Source: [Pantoea] beijingensis
GTDB taxonomy: Bacteria > Pseudomonadota > Gammaproteobacteria > Enterobacterales > Enterobacteriaceae
Reading direction: 5' to 3'
Assembly: GCF_022647505.1 (NCBI RefSeq)
Contig: NZ_CP071409.1
Location: 3,100,001 to 3,164,000, forward strand
Length of the DNA: 64,000 nt
In this document: in pieces, positions 30,092 through 39,001 of the stretch
Layout of the letters: every line of letters begins with the position of its first letter
How positions within the stretch are numbered: position 1 is the stretch's first letter
Notes under the pieces: generated by a model
What the model was told of the DNA's origin: nothing
The model's input: only the letters and a program-made list of their open reading frames with translations
The model's database searches: none
Translations under genes and position numbers: made by a program

Positions 30092-32089
30092 TCAACCATC
30101 CGATTTCCCGGGCGTTCTACGCAGTAAATAAATGAACCAGGGCGCGCCAAAGAAGGTCGCCATTAACCCGGCAGGAATCTGATCGGGAAACGCGATCATC
30201 CGCCCGCACCCGTCGGCAAAGGCCATTAATCCGCCCCCCAGCAGCGCAGCAATAACCCCCTGAGGCAACGCACGTCTGAAACCCAGCATGCGCGCCATAT
30301 GCGGCGCCAGTAACCCAACAAAACTCAGCGGCCCGACGGTTAACGTTGCCGTCGCGGTCAGCGCCGCGACCAAAAGTAGCAGTGTCAGGCGAGATGGCGT
30401 CACGGCAATCCCCACCGCACGCGCCGTTGCGCCCCCCAGTGGGAGAATCGCTAGCCAGCGGCTGGTTAGGGGAATCAACAGTACCAGAACCAGCGTAATC
30501 ATTGCTGTTCTCACCGCCTGCTCACCCTCAACATGATAAGTTGAACCCGAGATCCATGTCAGTAAGCCCCCCATTCGGGGATCGCCGCTCGCCAGCAACA
30601 ACATTAATAACGCATTAAAAGCGGTGTTCAGCCCCATGCCTGCCAGCAGCATTTTCTCCGGTGAAAAACCGCCCCGCCCAGCAACCAGCATAATAACCAG
30701 CAGCGTGATCCCTGCACCCAGGCTACCGGCAGGCAGCAACCAGACAAACGCATCCCCCGGGACTAAAAACAGTAACATCACTACACCAAAAGCCGCACCG
30801 GAACTGATCCCCAACACTTCCGGGCTCGCCATAGGGTTGCCGGTCATCCGTTGTATCACGCTCCCCGCCACACCCAACATCATACCGGCACAAAGCGCCG
30901 CGGCCAGACGCGGCGCGCGCCAGGGAAGGAGCTGATGCCATAACTCACCGTTGGCCCATACCCAACCCTGTGCATCGCGCCCCAGCGAGAGCGCCATCAG
31001 CGCGAGCAGCAGCAGTAAACCAACCGCCAGCACGACCCAGGCCAGCACATGGTGACGCTCATTGGGAACACGATCTCCCTGATTCATCGCCGGGGGTACC
31101 GAGCCAGCCCGCAGTCGCGGCAGTAACCCCAGCAGCAGTGGCGCGCCAATCATCGCCGTTACCGTTCCGGTTGAGATTTCAAGCCAAAGATGGCTCAGTC
31201 CGATCACGCTCTGGTCTGCCAGCCACAGCAGCAGCGATCCGATGAACGGTGCCAGCAACATCCGACTCAGCAAACGTCGCGCGCCCAGCATCCTCGCCAG
31301 CAGCGGCGCAAACAGGCCGATAAAGCCGATGATGCCGACCGCATTCACCACCTGCGCACTGAGGACAATCGCCAGTGCCAGTCCGGCAAAACGCGACAGC
31401 GCCAGTGCCAGTCCAAGATGTTTTGCCACGCCATCATCCAGCCCCATCAACGTCAGCGGGCGCAGCAGCAACAACGCCAGTAAAAACGCGATCAGCAGAC
31501 GCGGCCACAGCCGGGTGACCGACTGCCAGTCCTGCTGGTTCAGTGCCCCCGTGCTCCACAGGAACATGTTTTGCAATTGGTCGTGATTGAAGATGGCAAT
31601 AATTTGATTCACCGCACCGCAATACAAACTCAGCACTAAACCCGCGAGTATTAAGGTGACAGGGGATAATCGCTTGCCCCATGCCACGCCAAACACCAGC
31701 ACGCCGACCACAACGGCACCACTCATTGCCGCCATCTGCTGGGTAAAAAATCCCCCCGGCACAGCCCACAACGTTGCGATGGTGATCCCTAACTGCGCGC
31801 CAGACGCCACGCCCAGCGTCGCCGGTTCAGCAAGCGGGTTACGCAGCACCTGCTGGAACAGTAATCCCGCCAGCCCTAAGCCCGCCCCCACCAACAACGC
31901 AATAACAATACGCGGCAACGTGCTGTAGTGAAAAACCATTTGCTCAATATGGAGGGGATCGGGGTAACGCGCAGCGTACAGCCACTGAGAAACAGGCAGT
32001 TGTTGGCGAGCATTATAAAACGTTAAGGCCAGCGTCAATGCCAATAACAGGCTGAGCAGCATAACGGGAAAGCGCTTGGGAATATGCAT
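30092..32089 (-). CDS. fhuB: Ferrichrome ABC transporter permease FhuB
   Basis: FhuB is the double-length inner-membrane permease for ferric hydroxamates, working with FhuC and FhuD. It has 665 residues (E. coli 660). Two homologous FecCD-type halves are visible, each with the coupling motif: GNPLAEPATLGVASGAQLG in the first and GNPMASPEVLGISSGAAFG in the second. About 20 hydrophobic segments are expected. The ATG overlaps the last base of the fhuD stop (TAATG), indicating translational coupling. Confidence 0.97.
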   Translation of the reverse strand: MHIPKRFPVMLLSLLLALTLALTFYNARQQLPVSQWLYAARYPDPLHIEQMVFHYSTLPRIVIALLVGAGLGLAGLLFQQVLRNPLAEPATLGVASGAQLGITIATLWAVPGGFFTQQMAAMSGAVVVGVLVFGVAWGKRLSPVTLILAGLVLSLYCGAVNQIIAIFNHDQLQNMFLWSTGALNQQDWQSVTRLWPRLLIAFLLALLLLRPLTLMGLDDGVAKHLGLALALSRFAGLALAIVLSAQVVNAVGIIGFIGLFAPLLARMLGARRLLSRMLLAPFIGSLLLWLADQSVIGLSHLWLEISTGTVTAMIGAPLLLGLLPRLRAGSVPPAMNQGDRVPNERHHVLAWVVLAVGLLLLLALMALSLGRDAQGWVWANGELWHQLLPWRAPRLAAALCAGMMLGVAGSVIQRMTGNPMASPEVLGISSGAAFGVVMLLFLVPGDAFVWLLPAGSLGAGITLLVIMLVAGRGGFSPEKMLLAGMGLNTAFNALLMLLLASGDPRMGGLLTWISGSTYHVEGEQAVRTAMITLVLVLLIPLTSRWLAILPLGGATARAVGIAVTPSRLTLLLLVAALTATATLTVGPLSFVGLLAPHMARMLGFRRALPQGVIAALLGGGLMAFADGCGRMIAFPDQIPAGLMATFFGAPWFIYLLRRTPGKSDG

Positions 32090-32964
32090 TACGCCTCCAG
32101 CGCCCGTTGAAGCGTATGGCAAAAGCGCGTGGCTGAGAGTGTTGCGCCATAAAACCACACGGCAGGGACACGTTTAAAACGCTGCCGGCGCACAAAGTCG
32201 AAGGATTGCCACAACGGTGTTGAAGTGGCCTGTTCCATCATCAGCGCATTCCCATGATCGAAACAGATGGCCTCCGCGTCTTTAATGGTTGCCAGTTGCT
32301 CGAGGCCCACGACTGCGCTACCCCATATATTGGTGTCGCCCCGCCAGGCGTTTGTCAGTCCCAGTTCATTCAACACGTCAAGAAACAAGCTGCCTTTACC
32401 GAAGACAATAGCATGACGAGGATCAAGCAGGGACATCAGCAGCAGCGGTCGTCCTTTGTAGGGTGCCAGTCGGGCGCGCATAGCGGCAAGAAAGGTGTCG
32501 AATACCGCCAGATGACGATGCGCACGCGGTTCTACGCCAATCCGCTGCGCCAGGGTAATCAGCGATTCGCGCGCGCTGGCCAGCGGTTTACCACCGCTCT
32601 GATTAAAGCTAACGCTGAGGCTGGGCGCAATACGCGCAAGTTTATCCGGCGAGGGGCCATAGCCCTGCGAATAAAGAATGAGCGAAGGCCGCAGCTGCAC
32701 TAACAGTTCAAGGTTCGGCTCGGTACGTAGCCCAACGTCTACCACTGTGCTGGGTAACATGGGTTGCTCCACCCACAGCCGATAATGATGAGTTTCTGCG
32801 ACTCCCATCGGGGCAACGCCGAGCGTCATCAGCAGTTCAACTGGCAGCCAGTCAAGTGCAATGATACGCTGCAAATCATGCCCTTGCGCGCCAGCCCGCA
32901 GAGCGAACAACCAGGGTGAGAGTGCGATGGCACTGACGAGACGTCGACGAACAAAATCAGGCAT
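32089..32964 (-). CDS. fhuD: Ferrichrome-binding periplasmic protein FhuD
   Basis: FhuD carries ferric hydroxamate siderophores from FhuA to FhuB. It has 291 residues (E. coli 296). The N-terminus RRRLVSAIALSPWLFALRAG is a twin-arginine-like signal, as in E. coli FhuD. VELLMTLGVAPMGVAETHHY, GLRTEPNLELL, YGPSPDKLARIAPSLS and VPAVWFYGATLSA are family signatures. The ATG at 32964 is chosen; a TTG one codon upstream (32967) is also spaced suitably from AAGGA. Confidence 0.97.
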   Translation of the reverse strand: MPDFVRRRLVSAIALSPWLFALRAGAQGHDLQRIIALDWLPVELLMTLGVAPMGVAETHHYRLWVEQPMLPSTVVDVGLRTEPNLELLVQLRPSLILYSQGYGPSPDKLARIAPSLSVSFNQSGGKPLASARESLITLAQRIGVEPRAHRHLAVFDTFLAAMRARLAPYKGRPLLLMSLLDPRHAIVFGKGSLFLDVLNELGLTNAWRGDTNIWGSAVVGLEQLATIKDAEAICFDHGNALMMEQATSTPLWQSFDFVRRQRFKRVPAVWFYGATLSATRFCHTLQRALEA

Positions 32965-32979
32965 CAACCTATTTCCTTT

Positions 32980-33765
32980 TCAGTAAACAAAACTGACCGG
33001 CGCCCCACCCTGCGGATGCGGCAGGATACCCATGGCGATGCCATAAATTTTTTCCAGTACGTCGCTGCGCATAATGTCAGCAGGGCTCCCCTGTGCAATC
33101 ACCTCACCGCCACGCAGTGCGACCAAACGATCGCAATAGCGCGCCGCCATATTAATATCGTGTAATACAGCAATCACAGTGAGCCCGCGCTGATGGCTGA
33201 GGCGCTGAATCAGCGCTAACACCTCTACCTGATGCGCAATATCCAGTGCGGAAGTCGGCTCATCTAACAACAAACAGCGGCTATTTTGTGCCACCAGCAT
33301 CGCCAACCAGGCCCGCTGACGCTCGCCACCCGAGAGGCTATCTACCAGTCGGGATGCAAAGGGTTCCAGACCAACCAGGCGGATAGCTTCATTCACTCGT
33401 TCACGATCCTCAAGACCAAAGCGGCCCAGCGCGCCGTGCCACGGATAACGCCCTATCGCCACCAGTTCACGCACGGTCATTCCTTCCGCGGCCGGCAATT
33501 GCTGAGGTAAAAAAGCCACCTGTCGAGCAAAGGTTTTACTGTTCCAGTCAGAAACCGGGCAATCATTCAGCAGCACTTTGCCGTGGGTTGCCGCATGGTG
33601 ACGACCAAGCATCTTCAGAAGGGTCGATTTCCCCGAGCCATTATGACCAATCAGGCCGGTCACGTTTCCTGCGGGAAAGCTAAGCGAAAGCGGGTGCAAA
33701 AGCGTGCGGCCGGGAACGGTAAAACTTACGTTATCCAGCGTGAAGGTTGTGTCCTGTGCGTGCAT
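32980..33765 (-). CDS. fhuC: Ferrichrome ABC transporter ATPase FhuC
   Basis: FhuC powers hydroxamate siderophore import. It has 261 residues (E. coli 265). Walker A GHNGSGKSTLLKML, signature LSGGERQRAWL, Walker B CLLLDEPTSALDIAH and the switch histidine in VLHDINMAARYCD are all intact. The start MHAQDTTFTLDNVSF aligns with the family; upstream in-frame sequence overlaps fhuA and is not conserved. It follows fhuA by 46 bases in the order fhuA-fhuC-fhuD-fhuB. Confidence 0.97.
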   Translation of the reverse strand: MHAQDTTFTLDNVSFTVPGRTLLHPLSLSFPAGNVTGLIGHNGSGKSTLLKMLGRHHAATHGKVLLNDCPVSDWNSKTFARQVAFLPQQLPAAEGMTVRELVAIGRYPWHGALGRFGLEDRERVNEAIRLVGLEPFASRLVDSLSGGERQRAWLAMLVAQNSRCLLLDEPTSALDIAHQVEVLALIQRLSHQRGLTVIAVLHDINMAARYCDRLVALRGGEVIAQGSPADIMRSDVLEKIYGIAMGILPHPQGGAPVSFVY

Positions 33766-33811
33766 AGCTATCTTAACATTGGCGGACGCAGCGAGCCGCG
33801 TCAGTTGAACA

Positions 33812-36016
33812 TCAGAAACGGAAGGTCGCCGTTGCCACAATCTGGCGTTCGGCCCCCCAGAAACACCCCTGTTGTGCAAAACAACTGGAGACATAATGGC
33901 GATCGAACAAATTATTCACATTTAGCGCAACGGAAGACCCATCCAGCCCTAAGCTCCCCAGATCATATTTCACCACCGCATCGGCTAAGGTGGCGCTTTC
34001 TGATTTAAAGCTATTTTCTGGATCGCCATAGCTGGCCCCTATATAGCGAGCGCCGGTTCCCAACGTCAGCCCGGAGAATACCCCTTCATGGAAAGTGTAA
34101 TCTCCCCACAGTGAAGCCATATTGCGCGGGATCTGTACCGGCTGCTTATCCTGCAGCAGGGTGTCCTGGGTATATTTTGCGTCGGTATAGGTATAAGAGG
34201 CGGTCATATTAATGTTTGCGTTCAGGGCCGCTTTCGCTTCCAGCTCTACGCCACGCGAACGCACTTCACCGCTGGCAATATTAAAAAAGGCGTGTTCAGG
34301 GTCGGCTGTCAGGTTATTGGTTTTCGTCAGTTGATAGAGTGCACCGGTCAGGACAATGGCCCGGTCTTGCGGCACATATTTAACCCCTGCCTCATACTGA
34401 CGTCCTTTTGACGGAGCAAATGTCTGACCATCAAAACTGGCACCTGAATTGGGCTCGAATGATTCGCTATAACTGAGATAAGGAGAAATACCGTTTTCAA
34501 ATACGTAATTCAGACCGGCCCGGGCCGTAAACTGCCCATCTTTACGTTCGGTAGTCGTACTGCTGCTGCGGGTTAACGTCGATTGTTTCAGCCAGTCATA
34601 GCGCCCACCAAGCGTCATTACCCAGCGGTGCCACTCCCCCTGTTCCTGAGCATACAGACCCACTTGTTGCTGGCGGTTTAATTGATATCCGGGGGCGGAA
34701 GGAAAATCAAAATCATCAAATTGTGGATCATAAAGATCTAATGCCGGAGCTGAGCCGAACAGAGCACTGACATCATTGCGCGTACGCTGGTAGTCAACGC
34801 CTGCTAACAGCGTATGGCTGGCCTCGCCCGTCTCAAATTTAGATTCAAGCTGGTTATCCAGCGCAAACGCATTCAGCTTTTCACGAGAAACGATGGTACT
34901 GCGACTCAGATAGTGATTCAGCTCGCCCGGCGCAACACCAGAACAGCTAAGACTTGCCGCCGTACAAATATCTGTACCGTAAACATTATTTTGATCGGTA
35001 CGCAACTGCATATAACGCAGATTCTGGCGCACAATGAAGGTATTATTGAGTGCATGCTCAGCGCTATAACCCAGCATACGTTGCTGGCGGGCATACATAT
35101 TATTGGTCGCCCCTTCGTTAAACGTCGGCGATAAGCGTGAACCCGTCGGCAGCGGATCGACGGTCCCACTCCGCGGCAGCCAGCCGTAATAGCCTAACGA
35201 TGGCTCATTCTGAATATTGGCAAGCAACGTCAGGCTGGTTTTATCATTCGGACGCCAGTTGAAGGAGGGGGCAATAGCAAAACGCTTTTCATCCGCAAAA
35301 TTTTGCTGTTCATCCGCATCACGCGCCAGCCCGGTTAAGCGGTAAGAGTACCTGCCCTCATCATCAAGAGCGCCCCCGAAATCAAAGCCTGTCTGGAACA
35401 GATTATCGCTGCCCATTTTGAACTGCACTTCGCGCAGCGTTTCCTGTACAGGGCGCTTACTGACCATCGCAATGATGCCGCCTGGGCTACTTTTTCCATA
35501 CAAGACCGATGTGGGACCGCGCATTAACTCAACGCGCTCCAGCATATAAGGATCGATGACCGCCTCATTGAAAAAGTCGCCCTGCAATTTCAAACCATCC
35601 AGGTAGTTATTCTGGTTAACCGAGCCAAAGCCACGGATCAGGACAGCATCATAGGTGTTTGAAGCGCCTCGTGAAGCCACCGTCACACCGGGCGTATAAC
35701 CCAGCGACGCTTTCACCGAGGTCGGCTGATGAATATCCAGTTCTTCTCGCGTCACAATCGAAACGGATTGCGGATTTTTCTCTATCGGGGTCTCCGTTTT
35801 CGTTCCTGTCGCGCTCTTTTTCGCTGCGATAGTCGGGGAAGGCCCCCACGCACTTTCATGAGTTGTCCCCCCCGCGGCATCAACGACCAACGTATTATTA
35901 CCTGCGGCTGTAAAAACCATAATACCGGGCAATAACGCAGCCAGTACGGCCAACCTACTGCATGAAGAACCCGGAATTAACTTAGTAATGAATAAAATAA
36001 ATGTGGCATTACTCAT
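33812..36016 (-). CDS. fhuA: Ferrichrome outer-membrane receptor FhuA
   Basis: FhuA is the TonB-dependent 22-strand barrel that imports ferrichrome (and in E. coli is used by phages T1, T5 and colicin M). It has 734 residues (E. coli 747). A signal peptide ends near residue 37, followed by a probable TonB box (NTLVVDA). The plug domain covers about residues 50-190 (TPIEKNPQSVSIVTREELDI, YGKSSPGGIIAMVSKRP). The C-terminus NNLFDRHYVSSCFAQQGCFW and final VATATFRF match FhuA, including its Cys pair. The signal sequence differs entirely from E. coli FhuA. A Fur box lies upstream. Confidence 0.96.
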   Translation of the reverse strand: MSNATFILFITKLIPGSSCSRLAVLAALLPGIMVFTAAGNNTLVVDAAGGTTHESAWGPSPTIAAKKSATGTKTETPIEKNPQSVSIVTREELDIHQPTSVKASLGYTPGVTVASRGASNTYDAVLIRGFGSVNQNNYLDGLKLQGDFFNEAVIDPYMLERVELMRGPTSVLYGKSSPGGIIAMVSKRPVQETLREVQFKMGSDNLFQTGFDFGGALDDEGRYSYRLTGLARDADEQQNFADEKRFAIAPSFNWRPNDKTSLTLLANIQNEPSLGYYGWLPRSGTVDPLPTGSRLSPTFNEGATNNMYARQQRMLGYSAEHALNNTFIVRQNLRYMQLRTDQNNVYGTDICTAASLSCSGVAPGELNHYLSRSTIVSREKLNAFALDNQLESKFETGEASHTLLAGVDYQRTRNDVSALFGSAPALDLYDPQFDDFDFPSAPGYQLNRQQQVGLYAQEQGEWHRWVMTLGGRYDWLKQSTLTRSSSTTTERKDGQFTARAGLNYVFENGISPYLSYSESFEPNSGASFDGQTFAPSKGRQYEAGVKYVPQDRAIVLTGALYQLTKTNNLTADPEHAFFNIASGEVRSRGVELEAKAALNANINMTASYTYTDAKYTQDTLLQDKQPVQIPRNMASLWGDYTFHEGVFSGLTLGTGARYIGASYGDPENSFKSESATLADAVVKYDLGSLGLDGSSVALNVNNLFDRHYVSSCFAQQGCFWGAERQIVATATFRF

Positions 36017-36067
36017 GGGGGTATTTCTCTGGATTCAAAGAGATCAAATGAAAATCGAAATAAGAAT

Positions 36068-36086
36068 GCAAATGATAACTATTAAC
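36068..36086 (-). promoter_or_regulatory. Fur box upstream of fhuA
   Basis: GCAAATGATAACTATTAAC matches the 19-base Fur consensus GATAATGATAATCATTATC at 14 positions. It lies about 52 bases upstream of the fhuA start in an AT-rich promoter region, as expected for iron repression of fhuACDB. Confidence 0.75.
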
Positions 36087-36188
36087 AATAGTGCATTATC
36101 ATAGGCGAAATAAACGAATATTCGCAAGTAAAAATGCAGGAGAGGATCAAGCCAGAAAAGGGGGTTACTTAAACTGTAGAGCGGTTTT

Positions 36189-36232
36189 CCGTGATAGCGG
36201 AACAGATAAAGCCACCTGTTCCACTATCACGG
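36189..36232. other. Long hairpin between mrcB and fhuA
   Basis: CCGTGATAGCGGAACAG and CTGTTCCACTATCACGG form a 17-base stem with one mismatch around a 10-base loop. It lies 32 bases after the mrcB stop. The mrcB-strand 3' side is A-rich (AAAACC), not T-rich, so it is not a standard terminator for mrcB. It may block exonucleases, stop transcription from the fhuA side, or be a decayed mobile palindrome. Confidence 0.6.
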
Positions 36233-36264
36233 TTGATACTTCAGGGCCAGACGTTAACCCGTCG

Positions 36265-38787
36265 TTATTTGTTGCCGAACATATCTTTTATCCAGCCCGC
36301 AACGCCATCGCCATCTTTCTGTTCCTGCGGCGACTGTTGTTGTTGTTGCTGCTGCTGCTGCTGCTGCTGGAACTGCTGCTGTTGCTGTTGGCACAGCGCG
36401 TTAGCATCCGTGGTCCAGACCGGCAACGTACGCCAACTGCTGCTGCCCGTCCCGCAAACAAAATTACCGGCCGAGTCTACGCTCATTGGTGCGATATCTT
36501 CCGGAGGCGTTAAGGTCAGCGGCATAGGGGCCTGGTTATTCAGATAGCGGCGATAAATCTGCATCGCACCTGAAGCCCCATAAAGTTTGGTCGGCTGGTT
36601 GTTATCACGACCAATCCAGGTAATCGCGACTTCTTTGCCATCGATACCGGCAAACCAGCTGTCCACCAGATTGTTGGTGGTACCGGTTTTCGCGGCAAGG
36701 TGCGCATTCGGGAACAATGCCCCCAGCGCACGCGCCGTGCCACGCTCTGCGACCTGTTGCATACCATAAAGCGTCAGATAGGCAGCCTGCGCCGGTTCGG
36801 CTCGTTCTGCCTGCGGGAAGCTTTGGTAAAGCACGGTACCATCTTCCGCGATCACCGAACGTAATGCAGAAAGCGGCGCACGATTCCCCCCGCTGGCAAT
36901 AGTCTGGAATGCCTGAGCCACTTCAACTGGCGTGAGATTAAGCGCACCCAGCAGCATGGCCGGAACAGAATTTAGCTGCTCTTTTGGCACACCAAGCTTC
37001 GTCCAGGTATCCACCACCTGCGGTAAACCCAACGTCATCCCCAGATTGACCGTGGGTACGTTCATTGAACGCGTCAGCGCATCCACCAACATGACCTGAC
37101 CGCTAAACTGACGATCGTCATTTTGCGGCTTCCAGATTTGTCCGTTTGGTTGCTTCAATGCAATTGGGTTATCAGCAATCCAGGTATTCAGTCGGTATTT
37201 ATCCGGCTGACCCAGCGCGGTAAGGTAGGTCGCAGGTTTCGCCAGTGAACCAATCGAACGGCGCGCCTGTAAAGCACGGTTATAACCGGCAAACTGCGGA
37301 TCGGCACCACCGACCATCGCACGGACTTCGCCGCTGAAACGATCCACAATCACCATCGCGGTTTCAAGATCCTTCAAACCGCGCTGTTTGCGCAGAGCCG
37401 GGATCCCCTCTTCCACCGATTTTTCCGCCGCGTCCTGCGATACCGAATCCAGCGTGGTGAAAATTTTCACGCCGGAGAGATCTTTGATCTTATCACCCAG
37501 CTTCTGCTGTAGCTCATTACGCACCATCTGCATAAACGCAGGCTGTGGTGTAATCACGCCGCCTTTTGGCTGTACGCCTAACGGGCGCGCGCTCAGCATG
37601 TCGTACAATTCCTGGTCGATCACCTTCTGCTGCTGCAACAGACGCAGTACCAGGTTACGACGCTCCAGTGAAAGTTGCGGATTGCGCCACGGATTATACA
37701 GCGACGCACCTTTTACCATCCCCACCAGCAGCGCTTGCTGATCGAGGCTTAACTCATCTACCGGGCGACCAAAATAGTACAGACTTGCCAGCGGGAAGCC
37801 GCGAATTTGATCGCTACCACTTTGACCGAGGTAAACCTCATTCAGGTACAACTCAAGGATACGATCTTTGCTGTACCGCGCGTCCATGATCAGCGCCATA
37901 TACGCTTCATTGGCCTTGCGCCACAGCGAACGTTCGTTAGTCAGGAACAGGTTTTTCACCAGTTGCTGCGTCAGCGTACTGCCGCCCTGTACCGCGCGTC
38001 CTGCGGTGATGTTGGCGAGAAACGCCCTGCCGATCGAGTAAAAGCTGATACCGTCATGCGTGTAGAAATGGCGGTCTTCGGTCGCCACCAGCGTATCCAC
38101 CAGCAGATCCGGGAAGCCAGCACGCGGCACGAACAGGCGTTGCTCGCCGTTTGGCGACTGCAGCATGGTGATCAAGCGGGGATCGAGGCGGAAAAAGCCA
38201 AAATCACGTCCGCTGTCGAGGTTCTTAATCTCGCTTAGCTCACCGTTGCTGAAAGATAAACGTGCGCGAATTTGCCCCTCTTTGCTGTCGGGGAAATCAA
38301 ACGGACGACGGATCATCTCAATACTATTGGCCTGCACGGTAAATTCGCCCGGACGCGTCATGCGCGACACCTGGCGATACTGCGTGCCTTCCAGCAGTGC
38401 GACCATCTCCTGCTTATTATACGACATACCCGGTTCAAGGCTGACCATACGGCCATATACCGTTGCAGGCAATTGCCACACCTTGCCGTCAATACGACTG
38501 CGAATTTGTGAGTCGAGATACACACCGTACACCACCATCGCCACAATAAAGATCAGCAACAGCTTAATGATTAAGCCTAACCAACCTCTCTTTTTACGTG
38601 GCGAACGCCCTTTTCCTTTACGCGGCACCGGCTCTATCTCCTCATTATCATTATCAGGATCGTCCTGATAATCCTCAAATTTTTCATCATAATCATCTTC
38701 CCTGCGGCGACCCCGTCCCGCCGGCTTACGCGGCGGTGAAGATTGTTTTCCTTTGCGCCCAATAGGTTCGCGATCGTTCCCAGACAT
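36265..38787 (-). CDS. mrcB: Penicillin-binding protein 1B
   Basis: PBP1B polymerises and cross-links peptidoglycan. It has 840 residues (E. coli 844). The charged cytosolic tail (residues 1-70) precedes one membrane helix ([20 protein letters not shown]). The UB2H domain leads to the GT51 glycosyltransferase (catalytic Glu in [13 protein letters not shown]). The transpeptidase has SLAK ([14 protein letters not shown]), SMN and KTGTTNN. The start at 38787 matches [10 protein letters not shown] of E. coli; ATG 38796 is also possible. The C-terminal tail holds a striking polyglutamine stretch just before [15 protein letters not shown]. Confidence 0.97.
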   Translation of the reverse strand: MSGNDREPIGRKGKQSSPPRKPAGRGRRREDDYDEKFEDYQDDPDNDNEEIEPVPRKGKGRSPRKKRGWLGLIIKLLLIFIVAMVVYGVYLDSQIRSRIDGKVWQLPATVYGRMVSLEPGMSYNKQEMVALLEGTQYRQVSRMTRPGEFTVQANSIEMIRRPFDFPDSKEGQIRARLSFSNGELSEIKNLDSGRDFGFFRLDPRLITMLQSPNGEQRLFVPRAGFPDLLVDTLVATEDRHFYTHDGISFYSIGRAFLANITAGRAVQGGSTLTQQLVKNLFLTNERSLWRKANEAYMALIMDARYSKDRILELYLNEVYLGQSGSDQIRGFPLASLYYFGRPVDELSLDQQALLVGMVKGASLYNPWRNPQLSLERRNLVLRLLQQQKVIDQELYDMLSARPLGVQPKGGVITPQPAFMQMVRNELQQKLGDKIKDLSGVKIFTTLDSVSQDAAEKSVEEGIPALRKQRGLKDLETAMVIVDRFSGEVRAMVGGADPQFAGYNRALQARRSIGSLAKPATYLTALGQPDKYRLNTWIADNPIALKQPNGQIWKPQNDDRQFSGQVMLVDALTRSMNVPTVNLGMTLGLPQVVDTWTKLGVPKEQLNSVPAMLLGALNLTPVEVAQAFQTIASGGNRAPLSALRSVIAEDGTVLYQSFPQAERAEPAQAAYLTLYGMQQVAERGTARALGALFPNAHLAAKTGTTNNLVDSWFAGIDGKEVAITWIGRDNNQPTKLYGASGAMQIYRRYLNNQAPMPLTLTPPEDIAPMSVDSAGNFVCGTGSSSWRTLPVWTTDANALCQQQQQQFQQQQQQQQQQQQSPQEQKDGDGVAGWIKDMFGNK
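36334..36390 (-). repeat. CAG/CAA trinucleotide repeat in mrcB
   Basis: On the coding strand, six glutamine codons, one TTC (Phe) and twelve glutamine codons follow each other, seven of the last twelve being uninterrupted CAG. It encodes a QQQQQQF-(Q)12 tract in the periplasmic C-terminal tail of PBP1B. E. coli PBP1B has a shorter, interrupted Gln/Pro tract there. Such repeats can change length by slippage without breaking the frame. Confidence 0.9.
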
Positions 38788-39001
38788 TGGTTTCATTTCT
38801 CCAGGGATAGTCGTCGGCAAGGCCGACTACTCTCTTCTTACTCTTTACATTAGGAAAGAAGAACCTTCCTAAATATCTCCGTCATCCTTAACGCTATCGC
38901 CGCACGGCGCCCTTCTCCGTCACGATAATGACGGCAAATTTATTGGAAACGACCGTGATTCTCGGCCCCTCTTACATTCAAGAGATCCTTTTTTACGCCC
39001 C

